Position numbers and translations under genes: made by a program | The notes under the pieces: generated by a model | The model's database searches: none | The model's input: only the letters and a program-made list of their open reading frames with translations | Told to the model about the DNA's origin: nothing | Shown here: positions 16,585 through 30,936 of the stretch, in pieces | Layout of the letters: each line of letters opens with the position of its first letter | Numbering within the stretch: position 1 is the first letter of the stretch | Assembly (NCBI RefSeq): GCF_018704125.1 | Contig: NZ_JAGTIS010000007.1 | Span: 62,001-126,000 of the forward strand | DNA: 64,000 bases | Origin: Metapseudomonas boanensis | GTDB lineage: Bacteria > Pseudomonadota > Gammaproteobacteria > Pseudomonadales > Pseudomonadaceae | Direction of reading: 5' to 3'

Positions 16585-17231
16585 TTATAGCGTGCGGCGC
16601 AGTATCAGCAGATGCCGCTGGCCTTGGCAACCTGGAACGACCAGGGCGTGTTCGGACTCCACACGGAAGTCCTCCGGCAAAGCTTGCAGTTCCTCGTCCG
16701 GATGCAGGCCTTTCATGGCCAACCAGCGGGTCTCACCGTCCCCCAGATGACGCGTCCAGTTGCTGAAGTCTTCCAGCGAACTGAAGGCGCGGGAGACGAT
16801 CCCGTCGAACGGACGTTCAGGTGTGAACGCTTCGACGCGGCTGTGGACAACTTCGAGGTTGGCAAGTTTCAGCTCCAGCTTCACCTGGGTCAGAAAACGG
16901 GTCTTCTTGCCGTTGGAGTCGAGCAGGGTGAAACGGCGTTCGGGAAACATGATGGCCAGCGGAATACCAGGCATGCCCCCACCACTGCCGACATCCAGCC
17001 AGTTATCCCCAAGTGCAGCCACATGCGGCAGGACGCTCAGGCTGTCCAGCAGGTGGCGCGAGACCATTTCATCCGGATCGCGCACTGCGGTCAGGTTGTA
17101 TGCCTTGTTCCACTTGATCAGCAGCGCCAGGTAGGCCAGCAGGTGCTCCTGCTGGACCGGGGTAAGTTCAACAGCGAGTTGTTGCGCGCCTAGGGACAGT
17201 TCGTCTGCATGGCGTTGGGTGACCAGGGACA

Positions 17232-17232
<1 letters not shown>
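16585..17232 (-). CDS. rsmG: 16S rRNA (guanine527-N7) methyltransferase
   Basis: 215 residues. The SAM-binding glycine-rich motif '[20 protein letters not shown]' marks the GidB/RsmG family, which methylates G527 of 16S rRNA. The start codon overlaps the stop of mnmG (TGATG), so the two are translationally coupled, as in most gammaproteobacteria. Confidence 0.97.
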
Positions 17233-19127
<1,895 letters not shown>

Positions 19128-19594
19128 GCACCTCGTGCCTGTTCATAGATGGGGAATAGGGAAAGGCGGCAAGTATAGGGACTTCGACTCGTTGAATGAA
19201 GCCTTCTGCACAAAAAATAGCCAGCTCCTTCTCCTGCTCTGCTTTGAGCTTTCTTTTGTCGATCGTGTCCTTTCCCTTGGGCTGATGTGGACAAGCCATT
19301 AGAAAAATAGAAGAGAAGAATTTTTAAAAAAGCTTGTTCTTATGTTTATACCTTAGGGAAGCTATTTTCTGTTGATAACTGCTATGAGAGCCTCTAAACC
19401 GGTAGTTACAGGGCAGGATAAGACTGTGCTGATCCTGCGGGAAGCGTCTGTGTATGCCGTAGGTAAGCTGTGGGCGGAATGCGTGGTTATCCACAGGAGG
19501 ATTATACCTTCCGTTTTCAACAGGCTTCCGGACTGAGTTAAACGCAACTTATCAACAGAGCTTAGGTCAACCTGTGGATGGACGCGCAGATACG
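19128..19594. other. Non-coding segment with DnaA boxes between mnmG and mnmE
   Basis: No credible gene. The segment is AT-rich around 19300-19375 and carries a perfect DnaA box TTATCCACA at 19487-19495 (+) and two one-mismatch boxes TTATCAACA at 19549-19557 (+) and 19370-19378 (-). The stretch 19330-19378 (AAGCTTG ... DnaA box) has the same first motif, last motif and 49-base spacing as 23713-23761 in oriC. It may be a DnaA-binding control region or a second origin-like element, and it probably also contains the mnmG promoter. Confidence 0.6.
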
Positions 19595-19620
19595 AAAAAA
19601 CCGCCCGGAGGCGGCTTTTT
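19595..19620 (-). terminator. Rho-independent terminator of mnmE
   Basis: GC stem CCGCC/GGCGG with a short loop, flanked by A runs on the plus strand that read as six T on the minus strand. It lies 27 bases past the mnmE stop. Confidence 0.9.
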
Positions 19621-19646
19621 GTCATGTGAGTAAGTTCGAGAAAGCG

Positions 19647-21014
19647 TTACTTGCCGATGCAGAAGCTGGAGAAGATGCGTCCGAGCAAATCGTCTGAGCT
19701 GAAGGCGCCAGTGATTTCGCCTAGTACTTGCTGAGCTTGGCGCAAGTCTTCTGCCAGGAGCTCGCCAGCGCCTGCAAGGGTCAATTGGCTACGGCCATGG
19801 TCGAGGTAGGTGGCTGCCTGGCGCAGGGCCTCCAGGTGCCGGCGGCGGGCACTGAAGCTGCTCTCGGCGGTCTGCTCGTAACCCATGCAAGCCTTGAGGT
19901 GTTCACGAAGCAGGTCCAGACCGTCGCCGGACCTAGCCGAAAGGCTGAGGGTCACATGGCCATCAGCACTGACCTCAAGTCCAACCGGATCCTGGCTGAG
20001 GTCCGCCTTGTTGCGGATCAGCGTGACCTTGGCCGGATCCGGCGTCTGGTCGAGGAATTCTGGCCATAGGGCAAAGGGGTCGGCAGCTTCCGGAGCGGTG
20101 GCATCGACCACCAACAGCACACGGTCGGCTTCACTGATGGCCTTCAGGGCACGTTCCACACCAATCTTTTCCACATGGTCGTCGGTATCACGCAGACCGG
20201 CGGTATCCACAACGTGCAGGGGCATGCCATCGATGTGGATATGTTCCCGCAGCACATCACGTGTCGTGCCGGCGACGTCAGTGACGATGGCGGCTTCACG
20301 GCCGGCCAACGCATTCAACAAACTGGATTTACCAGCATTGGGGCGTCCGGCGATCACCACGGTCATCCCGTCACGCAGTAACGCGCCTTGTCCGGCTTCT
20401 CGCAGCACTGTGGATAAGTTATCCCTAACGCCATCCAGCAAGCTCAGCACATGGCCGTCAGCAAGGAAATCGATCTCTTCCTCAGGGAAGTCGATGGCAG
20501 CTTCAACGTAGATACGAAGTTCGATGAGCCTCTCGGTGAGGCCATTTACCCGGCGTGAGAACTCGCCTTGAAGCGAGCGAAGGGCATTGCGTGCGGCTTG
20601 TTCGGAACTGGCTTCGATCAGGTCGGCAATGGCCTCGGCCTGGGCGAGGTCGAGCTTGTCATTGAGGAAGGCTCGCTCGCTGAATTCGCCTGGTCGAGCC
20701 TGGCGTGCGCCCAATTCCAGGCAGCGGTGAAGCAGCAGATCCATCACCACAGGCCCGCCGTGGCCCTGGAGTTCGAGGACGTCTTCGCCCGTAAAGGAGT
20801 GTGGGCCGGGGAAGTACAGCGCAAGCCCTTGGTCCAGGGTTTGTCCGGCGCTATCGAGGAACGGGCCGTAGTGGGCGTATCGGGGCGTGGGCACGCGACC
20901 GCAGATATCTTCGGCGATTCGCATGGCATGGGGCCCGGAGACACGGACGATACCGACGCCACCACGCCCTTGGGCGGTAGCAACGGCAGCAATGGTTTCA
21001 CGTGCAGGATTCAT
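19647..21014 (-). CDS. mnmE: tRNA modification GTPase MnmE
   Basis: 455 residues: N-terminal tetrahydrofolate-binding domain, helical domain, and an inserted G domain with '[14 protein letters not shown]' (P-loop), '[10 protein letters not shown]' and 'RNKADL'. The C-terminus 'FCIGK' is the invariant MnmE C-x-G-K motif. It works with MnmG on wobble uridine. Confidence 0.98.
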   Translation of the reverse strand: MNPARETIAAVATAQGRGGVGIVRVSGPHAMRIAEDICGRVPTPRYAHYGPFLDSAGQTLDQGLALYFPGPHSFTGEDVLELQGHGGPVVMDLLLHRCLELGARQARPGEFSERAFLNDKLDLAQAEAIADLIEASSEQAARNALRSLQGEFSRRVNGLTERLIELRIYVEAAIDFPEEEIDFLADGHVLSLLDGVRDNLSTVLREAGQGALLRDGMTVVIAGRPNAGKSSLLNALAGREAAIVTDVAGTTRDVLREHIHIDGMPLHVVDTAGLRDTDDHVEKIGVERALKAISEADRVLLVVDATAPEAADPFALWPEFLDQTPDPAKVTLIRNKADLSQDPVGLEVSADGHVTLSLSARSGDGLDLLREHLKACMGYEQTAESSFSARRRHLEALRQAATYLDHGRSQLTLAGAGELLAEDLRQAQQVLGEITGAFSSDDLLGRIFSSFCIGK

Positions 21015-21048
21015 CTGTGGATATCCCCAGGATTCGGGCTGCGGATAG

Positions 21049-21076
21049 CAAGACGCCCCTCGATGGGGGCGTCTTG
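21049..21076 (-). terminator. Terminator-like hairpin downstream of yidC
   Basis: An 11-bp perfect stem (CAAGACGCCCC at 21049-21059 with 21066-21076) lies between yidC and mnmE. It has no T run on the minus strand, so termination strength is uncertain. Confidence 0.65.
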
Positions 21077-21099
21077 TTCAAGCTAGGTTAGCGCGGTTA

Positions 21100-22776
21100 T
21101 CAGGCGGCGGCTTTCTTGCTGGCTGCCTCGATCTGCCGTGTAATGTACCACTGCTGGGCAATCGACAGGACGTTGTTGACGACCCAGTACAGCACCAGAC
21201 CTGCCGGGAACCAGAGGAAGAAGAAGGTGAAGATGATTGGCATCAGCTTCAGCACCTTGGCCTGCATGGGGTCGGGCGGCGTCGGGTTAAGTTGCTGCTG
21301 GATGAACATCGTGGCGCCCATGATGATCGGCAGGATGAAGAATGGATCCTTGATCGACAGGTCGGTGATCCAGAACATCCAGGGAGCCTGGCGCATCTCG
21401 ACGCTTTCCAGCAGCACCCAGTAGAGGGCAAGGAATACTGGCATCTGGACCAGGATCGGCAGACAGCCGCCCAATGGGTTGATCTTCTCCTTTTTGTACA
21501 GCTCCATCATCGCCTGGGACATCTTCTGACGATCGTCGCCGTGCTGTTCCTTCAGTGCCTGCAGCTTCGGCGATACCGCACGCATGCGTGCCATCGACTT
21601 GTAGCTGGCAGCGGAGAGCGGGAAAAACGCGAGTTTGATCAGGATGGTCAAGCAGATGATCGCCCAGCCCCAGTTACCCAGCAGGCTGTGGATATGTTGC
21701 AGCAGCCAGAAGATCGGTTGGGCGATAAACCAGAGGAAGCCGTAGTCGACAGTCAGCTCGAGGCCTGGCGACAGCTCCTTCAGCTTGTCCTGCATCTTCG
21801 GACCGGCATAAAGGGTCGCACCTGCTTCGGCCTGAGAGCCAGCCGGAACGTTCAGCGAAGCACCAGTGAAGCCGACGATGTAGTTGCCTTGTGCATCCTT
21901 GCGGGTCTGGACCAGGTTTGCTTCGTCCTTGTCGGACACCCAGGCGGTCACGAAATAGTGCTGCAGCCAGGCTACCCAGCCACTCTGCACATTCTCCTTG
22001 AAGGCCTGCTTGTCCATGTCGCCCATCGACACTTTCTTGTACGGCTCATCCGGAGTCCACAGGGCGGCACCGAGGTAAGTGGAAACGCCGGTTGCGGTGC
22101 TGGAGGACGGGTCGCTGCTGCCATCGCGCTTGAGCTGGGCGAAGAAGTTTCCGCTCCATGCCTGGCCGCTCTGGTTGTCGATCTTGTAGGCGACGCCCAG
22201 ATCGTATTGGCCGCGCTTGAAGGTGAAGCGCTTGGTGTAGTTCACCCCGGCTTCGCTGAAAGTCAGTTCGACGACCAATGTGTCCTGACCATCGGCCAGT
22301 TTGTAGGCCTTTTGCGCAGCGGAGTAGAGGGGGCGACCACTGGCGCGGGCGTCAGGGCCATTGGCGCCGGTCAGGCCGCTTTGTGCCAGGTAGGTGCGCT
22401 CGTTGCCGTTGTCGAACAGTTGGAACGGCACATCCGGGTGGTCCTGGCGACGCGGGTACTGAGGCAGGGTCAGTTGGACGATGTCGCCACCACGTGGATC
22501 AATGGCCAGATTCAACACGTCGGTTTCAACGCGGATCAGTTCGCTACTGGTAGCGACTGGGGTTGCCACCGGCTCGTTGCGTTCGCTGCTTGCAGTGGGG
22601 ACGTCATCACTGGTCTTGGCGGCTGCCGTGGTGTCCGGCAGTGTCGCCTGCTGACTGCTGGCAATGTTGCCAGTCGTCGGCAATGCAGCCTGGCCGTAGT
22701 CCTGGTTCCATTGGAGAACCATCAGATAGGACACGATTGCCAGGGCGACGATCAGGATCGAGCGTTGAATATCCAT
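21100..22776 (-). CDS. yidC: Membrane protein insertase YidC
   Basis: 558 residues: N-terminal membrane anchor ('ILIVALAIVSYLMVLQWNQ'), a large periplasmic beta domain (about 60-340), then the five-helix Oxa1 insertase core ('GWAIICLTILIKLAFFPLSA', 'MPVFLALYWVLLESVEM'). It inserts and folds inner-membrane proteins, among them the ATP synthase a and c subunits encoded nearby. It follows yidD by 2 bases, so they are co-transcribed. Confidence 0.98.
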   Translation of the reverse strand: MDIQRSILIVALAIVSYLMVLQWNQDYGQAALPTTGNIASSQQATLPDTTAAAKTSDDVPTASSERNEPVATPVATSSELIRVETDVLNLAIDPRGGDIVQLTLPQYPRRQDHPDVPFQLFDNGNERTYLAQSGLTGANGPDARASGRPLYSAAQKAYKLADGQDTLVVELTFSEAGVNYTKRFTFKRGQYDLGVAYKIDNQSGQAWSGNFFAQLKRDGSSDPSSSTATGVSTYLGAALWTPDEPYKKVSMGDMDKQAFKENVQSGWVAWLQHYFVTAWVSDKDEANLVQTRKDAQGNYIVGFTGASLNVPAGSQAEAGATLYAGPKMQDKLKELSPGLELTVDYGFLWFIAQPIFWLLQHIHSLLGNWGWAIICLTILIKLAFFPLSAASYKSMARMRAVSPKLQALKEQHGDDRQKMSQAMMELYKKEKINPLGGCLPILVQMPVFLALYWVLLESVEMRQAPWMFWITDLSIKDPFFILPIIMGATMFIQQQLNPTPPDPMQAKVLKLMPIIFTFFFLWFPAGLVLYWVVNNVLSIAQQWYITRQIEAASKKAAA

Positions 22777-22778
22777 GA

Positions 22779-23024
22779 TTACTCGGCCATCGAAGAGGAT
22801 TGGGAAGTTTTGGCAGGTGGCACCGGGTCATAGCCGCCCGGATTCCACGGATGACAGCGGCCGAGCCGACTCAGGGTCAGCCAGCCACCGCGCAGGACGC
22901 CATGCTGTTCGATGGCTTCCTGCGCGTAGCAGGAACAACTGGGATAGAAACGACAGTGACTGGCCATCAGGGGGCTGATGGCGTAGCGATAGAACTGGAT
23001 CGGAGCGAGGGCCAGTTTACGCAT
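22779..23024 (-). CDS. yidD: Membrane protein insertion efficiency factor YidD
   Basis: 81 residues with the family core 'YRYAISPL', '[19 protein letters not shown]' and '[14 protein letters not shown]'. A short cysteine-rich membrane-associated protein that supports YidC-dependent insertion. It overlaps the rnpA end by 8 bases, the usual arrangement. Confidence 0.95.
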   Translation of the reverse strand: MRKLALAPIQFYRYAISPLMASHCRFYPSCSCYAQEAIEQHGVLRGGWLTLSRLGRCHPWNPGGYDPVPPAKTSQSSSMAE

Positions 23025-23421
23025 GGGGACTGTCGGACACCCCTGATCCGGTCTGGGGTTCAGGGCGGGTCCGGCTGCGAGCGAGGCGCTTCCAGAGCTT
23101 AGCGAACTGATGTCTCAATTCAGGATTCTCCAGGTCGCCAATGCCTCTTTTGGCCACGATCACGATATCCCAACCTGCCAACGACTCAAGGTTATGGCGG
23201 AAGGATTCTCGAATCTGGCGTTTGAGACGGTTGCGTTCGACGGAGAGCTTCACGGCCTTTTTGCCGATCACCAAACCCAGACGGGGATGATCGAGACCGT
23301 TGTCGCGCGCTAGGAGCAGGACGTGCTTGCCGGGAACCTTCCCGGTAGGTGAGTCGAAGACTGACTTGAATTGTCGGGGAACCAGCAGACGCTTTTCCCG
23401 ACCGAAGCCCTGACTCACCAC
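23017..23421 (-). CDS. rnpA: Ribonuclease P protein component
   Basis: 134 residues from a GTG start. The RNR signature '[15 protein letters not shown]' that contacts the RNase P RNA is clear, as is '[15 protein letters not shown]'. It supports 5' maturation of tRNAs. It follows rpmH by 14 bases in the conserved rpmH-rnpA-yidD-yidC order. Confidence 0.96.
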   Translation of the reverse strand: MVSQGFGREKRLLVPRQFKSVFDSPTGKVPGKHVLLLARDNGLDHPRLGLVIGKKAVKLSVERNRLKRQIRESFRHNLESLAGWDIVIVAKRGIGDLENPELRHQFAKLWKRLARSRTRPEPQTGSGVSDSPHA

Positions 23422-23435
23422 CCGTTCCGGATAAA

Positions 23436-23570
23436 TCAGACGGTCAGGCGCTTGCGGCCCTTGGCGCGACGACGCGACAGGACTTGGCGGCCGTTCTTGG
23501 TGGCCATACGGGCACGGAAACCGTGGGTGCGAGCGCGCTTGAGGGTGCTGGGTTGGAAAGTGCGTTTCAT
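23436..23570 (-). CDS. rpmH: 50S ribosomal protein L34
   Basis: 44 residues, '[20 protein letters not shown]' at the N-terminus and '[12 protein letters not shown]' at the C-terminus, the complete invariant L34. Preceded by an AGGTAAAG ribosome site. It is the first gene on the left side of oriC; its promoter must lie in the origin segment. Confidence 0.98.
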   Translation of the reverse strand: MKRTFQPSTLKRARTHGFRARMATKNGRQVLSRRRAKGRKRLTV

Positions 23571-24097
23571 GATGCTTTACCTGGTGGTCACTACGGGCCG
23601 GAAGTGGCCCCCGTTTAAAGAGACCGGCAATTCTAGAGAAACGGCACGGTCAGGTCAATTTCCAACCAGTGTGCTTTGCGTAGAAGGATATAGAAGGAAA
23701 GGAAATTAAGAAAAGCTTGACTGTGTTTTTTATGTATTAGCGCCTTTTTTTCTGTGGATAAAACGCTGGGGCCAGCGAACCTCGCGGTCGGAGCCAGGCT
23801 GATAAGTTTGTCGACAAGCAGTGATCAGGCTGTGTGGCGCTTGGGAGGAAGCTGGGGAGTGATCGCTGATTTATGCACAGGCTGGTTATCCAGCGCCTTT
23901 TCCCCAAGCAGCCAATAGGGTTTATCAGGTGGTTATCCACAAGAATCATGCCAAGTGCAACAGCTTCTGTTGGAAGTGAATAACACGTTGATTTTACTTG
24001 CCCATTTGCGCTTCTTCGTGTGGATAACTTTTCCTCTGGAAGCTACAATGTCGGCTGATTTTTAGGTTAGACACCTTTCCGACCCTGGGGGATATCC
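23571..24097. other. oriC: Chromosomal replication origin (oriC)
   Basis: The 527-base gap between divergent rpmH and dnaA is the known oriC location in Pseudomonas. Perfect DnaA boxes: TGTGGATAA at 23753-23761 (-), TTATCCACA at 23933-23941 (+), TGTGGATAA at 24019-24027 (-). Weaker ones: TTATGCACA at 23871 and TTATCCAGC at 23886 (+). An AT-rich stretch at 23695-23750, rich in T runs, is the likely unwinding element. It also holds the divergent rpmH and dnaA promoters. Confidence 0.92.
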
Positions 24098-25573
24098 GTG
24101 TCAGTGGAACTTTGGCAGCAGTGCGTGGAGCTTCTCCGCGATGAACTGCCTGCCCAACAATTCAACACCTGGATCCGCCCGCTACAGGTTGAGGCTGATG
24201 GAGACGAACTGAGGGTCTATGCACCCAACCGGTTCGTGCTCGATTGGGTCAACGAAAAGTACATGGGCCGTCTGCTTGAACTGCTCGGTGAGCGTGGAAA
24301 TGGATTGGCCCCTGCGCTTTCGCTGCTGATTGGCAGCAAACGTAGTCCCGCTCCGCGTAAAGCGCCGCCACCACCGCCACCACCGCCGCCTCAACCCATC
24401 GTCGCACCACCGGCCGCTCCTGCTCCACGCCAGATGCGCATCGAGGCTGTGGATGAGTCGCGTGACAATCTGGACCCGTTGGCCGCCGTTGGTTCGCCGA
24501 TGCCTGCCCTGCGCACTGAGCGTTCAGTTCAGGTCGAGGGCGCCCTCAAGCACACCAGCTATCTGAATCGCACCTTCACCTTCGAGAATTTCGTTGAAGG
24601 GAAGTCGAACCAGTTGGCACGGGCCGCAGCCTGGCAGGTGGCGGACAATCCCAAGCATGGCTACAACCCGCTGTTCCTTTATGGTGGCGTAGGCCTGGGT
24701 AAGACGCACCTGATGCATGCCGTCGGCAACCACCTGCTCAAGAAGAACCCGAATGCCAAGGTCGTTTACCTGCATTCGGAGCGCTTCGTCGCCGACATGG
24801 TGAAGGCGTTGCAGCTGAACGCAATCAACGAGTTCAAGCGCTTCTATCGGTCGGTAGATGCGTTGCTGATCGACGATATTCAGTTCTTCGCCCGTAAGGA
24901 GCGTTCTCAGGAAGAGTTTTTCCACACCTTTAACGCACTGCTTGAAGGTGGGCAGCAAGTCATCCTGACCAGCGACCGCTACCCGAAAGAGATCGAAGGT
25001 CTTGAAGAGCGCCTGAAATCGCGTTTTGGCTGGGGGCTGACAGTAGCTGTAGAGCCTCCTGAACTGGAGACGCGGGTCGCCATCCTTATGAAGAAGGCGG
25101 AACAGGCGAAAGTCGATTTGCCGCACGACGCAGCCTTTTTCATTGCTCAGCGCATTCGTTCCAACGTGCGTGAGCTGGAAGGCGCATTGAAGCGGGTCAT
25201 TGCCCATGCACACTTCATGGGGCGTGATATCACGATCGATCTGATTCGCGAATCGCTGAAGGATCTTCTGGCGCTGCAGGACAAGTTGGTCAGCATCGAC
25301 AACATCCAGCGCACCGTAGTCGAGTACTACAAGATCAAGATGTCCGACATGCTGTCCAAACGACGGTCACGTTCGGTGGCCCGGCCAAGGCAGGTCGCAA
25401 TGGCCCTGTCCAAGGAACTGACCAATCATAGCCTGCCAGAGATCGGCGATGCGTTTGGCGGACGGGACCACACCACTGTTCTGCACGGCTGTCGTAAGAT
25501 TGCGGAACTTAGGGAATCCGATGCGGATATCCGCGAGGATTACAAGAATCTGCTGCGTACATTGACCACCTGA
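24098..25573 (+). CDS. dnaA: Chromosomal replication initiator protein DnaA
   Basis: 491 residues from a GTG start preceded by GGGGGA. Domain I ('[20 protein letters not shown]'), a variable linker with a nine-proline run (about residues 89-97), AAA+ domain III with '[10 protein letters not shown]' and 'LLIDDIQFF', and the domain IV DNA-binding signature '[15 protein letters not shown]'. It binds the boxes in oriC directly upstream and opens the DNA. First gene of a dnaA-dnaN-recF-gyrB unit. Confidence 0.99.
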   Translation: MSVELWQQCVELLRDELPAQQFNTWIRPLQVEADGDELRVYAPNRFVLDWVNEKYMGRLLELLGERGNGLAPALSLLIGSKRSPAPRKAPPPPPPPPPQPIVAPPAAPAPRQMRIEAVDESRDNLDPLAAVGSPMPALRTERSVQVEGALKHTSYLNRTFTFENFVEGKSNQLARAAAWQVADNPKHGYNPLFLYGGVGLGKTHLMHAVGNHLLKKNPNAKVVYLHSERFVADMVKALQLNAINEFKRFYRSVDALLIDDIQFFARKERSQEEFFHTFNALLEGGQQVILTSDRYPKEIEGLEERLKSRFGWGLTVAVEPPELETRVAILMKKAEQAKVDLPHDAAFFIAQRIRSNVRELEGALKRVIAHAHFMGRDITIDLIRESLKDLLALQDKLVSIDNIQRTVVEYYKIKMSDMLSKRRSRSVARPRQVAMALSKELTNHSLPEIGDAFGGRDHTTVLHGCRKIAELRESDADIREDYKNLLRTLTT

Positions 25574-25602
25574 TCGCAGCCCACGAGGCAAGGGACTAGA
25601 CC

Positions 25603-26706
25603 ATGCATTTCACCATTCAACGCGAAGCCCTGTTGAAACCCCTGCAACTGGTCGCCGGCGTCGTCGAGCGCCGCCAGACCTTGCCGGTACTTTCCAACGT
25701 CTTACTGGTGGTTGAAGGCCAGCAGTTATCCCTGACCGGTACCGACCTAGAGGTCGAACTGGTTGGGCGCGTGGCCCTGGAAGAGCCGGCTGAACCGGGT
25801 GAGATCACTGTACCGGCTCGCAAGCTCATGGATATTTGCAAGAGCCTGCCGAGCGACGCGTTGATCGATATCCGTGTGGATGAGCAGAAGCTTCTGATCA
25901 AGGCAGGGCGCAGCCGTTTTACCCTGTCGACGCTGCCTGCCAACGATTTCCCCACTGTTGAAGAAGGCCCGGGTTCACTCTCGTTCAGCCTGGTGCAGAG
26001 CAAGCTGCGTCGTCTGATTGAGCGAACCAGCTTTGCAATGGCGCAACAAGACGTCCGTTACTACTTGAATGGCATGCTCCTGGAAGTCAATGCAGGCATC
26101 CTGCGAGCGGTCGCAACCGATGGTCACCGTCTCGCAATGTGCGCGATGGAAGCCGGGATCGAGGGTGTGGACCGTCACCAGGTCATCGTGCCTCGCAAAG
26201 GCATCCTGGAGCTTGCTCGCCTCCTGACTGAGCAGGACGGTGAGGTTCGTATCGTGTTGGGCCAACACCATATTCGCGCGACCACCGGGGAATTCACTTT
26301 CACTTCGAAGCTGGTCGACGGGAAGTTCCCGGACTATGAGCGCGTGCTGCCGCGCGGCGGTGACAAGTTGGTTGTTGGCGATCGCCAGGCCCTGCGCGAG
26401 GCGTTCAGTCGTACTGCAATTCTGTCCAACGAGAAGTACCGCGGCATTCGTCTGACCTTGGCCTCCGGCCTGCTGAAGATCCAGGCCAACAACCCTGAGC
26501 AGGAGGAAGCCGAGGAGGAAGTGGCAGTCGATTACAATGGCAGCAATCTGGAAATTGGCTTCAACGTCAGCTACCTGCTCGATGTGCTGGGCGTTATGTC
26601 TACTGAACAGGTTCGCTTGATCCTGTCCGACGCTAACAGCAGTGCGTTGGTCCAGGAAGCCGGTAACGACGATTCTTCTTATGTCGTGATGCCGATGCGT
26701 CTGTAA
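25603..26706 (+). CDS. dnaN: DNA polymerase III beta sliding clamp
   Basis: 367 residues, the fixed length for gammaproteobacterial clamps; starts '[19 protein letters not shown]' and ends '[10 protein letters not shown]', the conserved C-terminal 'MPMRL'. Three head-to-tail clamp domains form half of a ring that tethers polymerases to DNA. It lies 29 bases after dnaA. Confidence 0.99.
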   Translation: MHFTIQREALLKPLQLVAGVVERRQTLPVLSNVLLVVEGQQLSLTGTDLEVELVGRVALEEPAEPGEITVPARKLMDICKSLPSDALIDIRVDEQKLLIKAGRSRFTLSTLPANDFPTVEEGPGSLSFSLVQSKLRRLIERTSFAMAQQDVRYYLNGMLLEVNAGILRAVATDGHRLAMCAMEAGIEGVDRHQVIVPRKGILELARLLTEQDGEVRIVLGQHHIRATTGEFTFTSKLVDGKFPDYERVLPRGGDKLVVGDRQALREAFSRTAILSNEKYRGIRLTLASGLLKIQANNPEQEEAEEEVAVDYNGSNLEIGFNVSYLLDVLGVMSTEQVRLILSDANSSALVQEAGNDDSSYVVMPMRL

Positions 26707-26713
26707 TCACTCG

Positions 26714-27817
26714 ATGTCCCTCAGTCGTATCACGGTCACCGGTGTGCGTAACCTGCAGCCGGTGACCCTCTCCCCCTCCCCCCGAATCAATATCCTCTAC
26801 GGCGCCAACGGCAGCGGTAAAACCAGCCTGCTTGAAGCCATCCACTTGCTTGGACTTGCCCGGTCCTTTCGCAGCAATCGTCTGCAACCCGTCATCCAGT
26901 ATGAGCAACCTGCCTGCACAGTCTTCGGACAAGTAGCGCTGGCTGAAGGCGGTCAATGCAGCCTCGGGATATCACGTGATCGCCAGGGTGAGTTTCAGAT
27001 TCGAATAGATGGGCAGAATGCGCGTAGTACTGCACAGTTGGCTGAAGCATTGCCGCTGCAGTTGATCAATCCAGACAGCTTTCGGCTGTTGGAAGGGGCA
27101 CCGAAGATACGCCGGCAGTTCCTGGATTGGGGAGTGTTCCACGTGGAACCTAGGTTCCTATCGGCCTGGCAGCGGCTCCAGAAGGCCCTGCGGCAGCGGA
27201 ACTCGTGGCTCCGGCATGGTACACTTGACCCTGCTTCGCAGGCGGCTTGGGACCGTGAATTGTGCCTTGCCAGCGACGAGATTGATCGATATCGAAGAGC
27301 TTATATCCAGGCATTGAAGCCCGTCTTCGAAAGGACGCTTGCTGATCTTGTTGAGCTCGACAGCCTTACCCTCAGCTATTACCGCGGCTGGGATAAGGAT
27401 CGGGAGCTTTCTGAAGTGCTGGTCACTTCCCTACCCCGCGACCAACAGATCGGGCATACCCAGGCTGGACCTCAACGAGCTGACTTGCGGCTGCGCTCTG
27501 GTGTACATAGCGCGGCCGACATACTTTCACGGGGTCAACAGAAGCTGGTGGTTTGTGCATTGCGCATCGCTCAAGGGCATCTGGTTAATCAAGCCAAGCG
27601 TGGCCAGTGTATCTACCTAGTTGACGACTTACCGTCTGAATTGGACGACCAGCATAGAAAGGCATTGTGCCGATTGCTGGAAGAATTGGATTGCCAGGTG
27701 TTCATCACCTGCGTTGACCATGAATTTCTGAGGGACGGCTGGCGCATGGACACGCCGGTTAGCATGTTCCACGTGGAACATGGCTGTATTACCCAGACCT
27801 TTGATCATCGGGAGTGA
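26714..27817 (+). CDS. recF: DNA repair and gap-recombination protein RecF
   Basis: 367 residues, SMC-like ATPase with Walker A '[18 protein letters not shown]' and the ABC-type signature '[13 protein letters not shown]', Walker B '[11 protein letters not shown]'. It loads RecA at single-strand gaps with RecO/RecR. Seven bases after dnaN and three before gyrB. The coding sequence also contains two parS sites. Confidence 0.98.
   Translation: MSLSRITVTGVRNLQPVTLSPSPRINILYGANGSGKTSLLEAIHLLGLARSFRSNRLQPVIQYEQPACTVFGQVALAEGGQCSLGISRDRQGEFQIRIDGQNARSTAQLAEALPLQLINPDSFRLLEGAPKIRRQFLDWGVFHVEPRFLSAWQRLQKALRQRNSWLRHGTLDPASQAAWDRELCLASDEIDRYRRAYIQALKPVFERTLADLVELDSLTLSYYRGWDKDRELSEVLVTSLPRDQQIGHTQAGPQRADLRLRSGVHSAADILSRGQQKLVVCALRIAQGHLVNQAKRGQCIYLVDDLPSELDDQHRKALCRLLEELDCQVFITCVDHEFLRDGWRMDTPVSMFHVEHGCITQTFDHRE
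27135..27150. promoter_or_regulatory. parS site, ParB loading sequence
   Basis: TGTTCCACGTGGAACC matches the 16-bp palindrome TGTTCCACGTGGAACA of Pseudomonas parS at 15 of 16 bases. It is inside recF; ParB is encoded about 12 kb away at 14899-15771. Confidence 0.9.
27765..27780. promoter_or_regulatory. parS site, perfect palindrome
   Basis: TGTTCCACGTGGAACA, the full palindromic parS sequence, near the 3' end of recF and 630 bases from the first copy. Confidence 0.95.
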
Positions 27818-30241
<2,424 letters not shown>

Positions 30242-30310
30242 TTGATGTGTCGACGGGCATATTAATTGTCATGTTCGTGCAAGTTATTGTCATGACAAAA
30301 AGCGTCACTA

Positions 30311-30335
30311 CCCCGGCCTAGCGCCGGGGTTTTTC
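30311..30335 (+). terminator. Rho-independent terminator after gyrB
   Basis: Stem CCCCGGC (30311-30317) with GCCGGGG (30323-30329) followed by five T. It ends the dnaA-gyrB unit and marks the left border of the accessory region. Confidence 0.93.
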
Positions 30336-30582
30336 TTTATGGGCCAATGCTTTAGGGATCGCTGTGCATTACAGCAGGAGCTCGTTCTGTAGTGAACCTA
30401 CACGGAAGGCCCGGATAATCTCGTTTTTTGGGAGGTGAAAACTTAGGAGGTTTGAGAGGGAGATGCTGGCGGGTAAATTGGGTCAATCGAAGCAGCATCA
30501 CCCATCAGCTGCTTAGAATCACCGCTGATGGGTGGGCCAGTGCGACCCGCTTGCGGATTCATTTAACCGAACCGCATGCTGA

Positions 30583-30678
30583 GCCACCCTGCCACCCTGC
30601 CACCCTGCCACCCTGCCACCCTGCCACCCTGCCACCCTGCCACCCTGCCACCCTGCCACCCTGCCACCCTGCCACCCT
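30583..30678. repeat. Perfect tandem repeat, 12 copies of GCCACCCT
   Basis: Twelve uninterrupted identical 8-bp units, 96 bases in all. It lies in the 695-base gap between gyrB and hsdM. A frame running through it (30428-30721) would encode a Pro/Cys/His-rich peptide with no support as a gene. Eight bases is not a multiple of three, so loss or gain of units shifts every frame. Such arrays typically arise by polymerase slippage. Confidence 0.97.
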
Positions 30679-30760
30679 GCTGGAGGCGGGCAAAGTTATT
30701 TGCCGTTTCGGCCAGAGTTAAGCGTTTAGGACGAAGCTAATAGCCCACTGCCCTGTCAAC

Positions 30761-30795
30761 AAACCCCTGTTGACCGAAAGGTCTACCGGGGTTTT
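30761..30795 (+). terminator. Terminator-like hairpin upstream of hsdM
   Basis: AAACCCC (30761-30767) pairs with GGGG and TTT (30788-30794); an inner GACC-GAAA-GGTC helix (30772-30783) adds stability, and four T follow. No gene precedes it directly, so it may be a relic of a gene lost at this border, or it may insulate hsdM. Between it and hsdM (30796-30936) I see only a likely promoter region. Confidence 0.6.
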
Positions 30796-30936
30796 GTTAT
30801 TTTATGGGGATTGATTTTTCGGGCTCCAAGTGACGTCGACTTGTACAATCAGACCCACTTTTTCTGATGTGCCTACGCGCAATGGCAGCAATCGCCGGGT
30901 GCTGGGCGCCGTATTTTTATAGGGATTGATTTACCC

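Noticed and set aside
19362-19625. 87-codon minus-strand frame in the mnmG-mnmE gap
   Set aside because: It begins inside the mnmE terminator and runs over DnaA boxes; no ribosome site or protein family.
21292-22833. 513-codon plus-strand frame over yidC
   Set aside because: Shadow of yidC, which has all expected membrane helices and motifs.
30583-30678. CRISPR array
   Set aside because: Units are 8 bp and directly adjacent without spacers, and no cas gene is in the window.
30428-30721. 97-codon frame through the tandem repeat
   Set aside because: The repetitive Pro/Cys/His peptide is only the translation of the 8-bp array, with poor codon context elsewhere.
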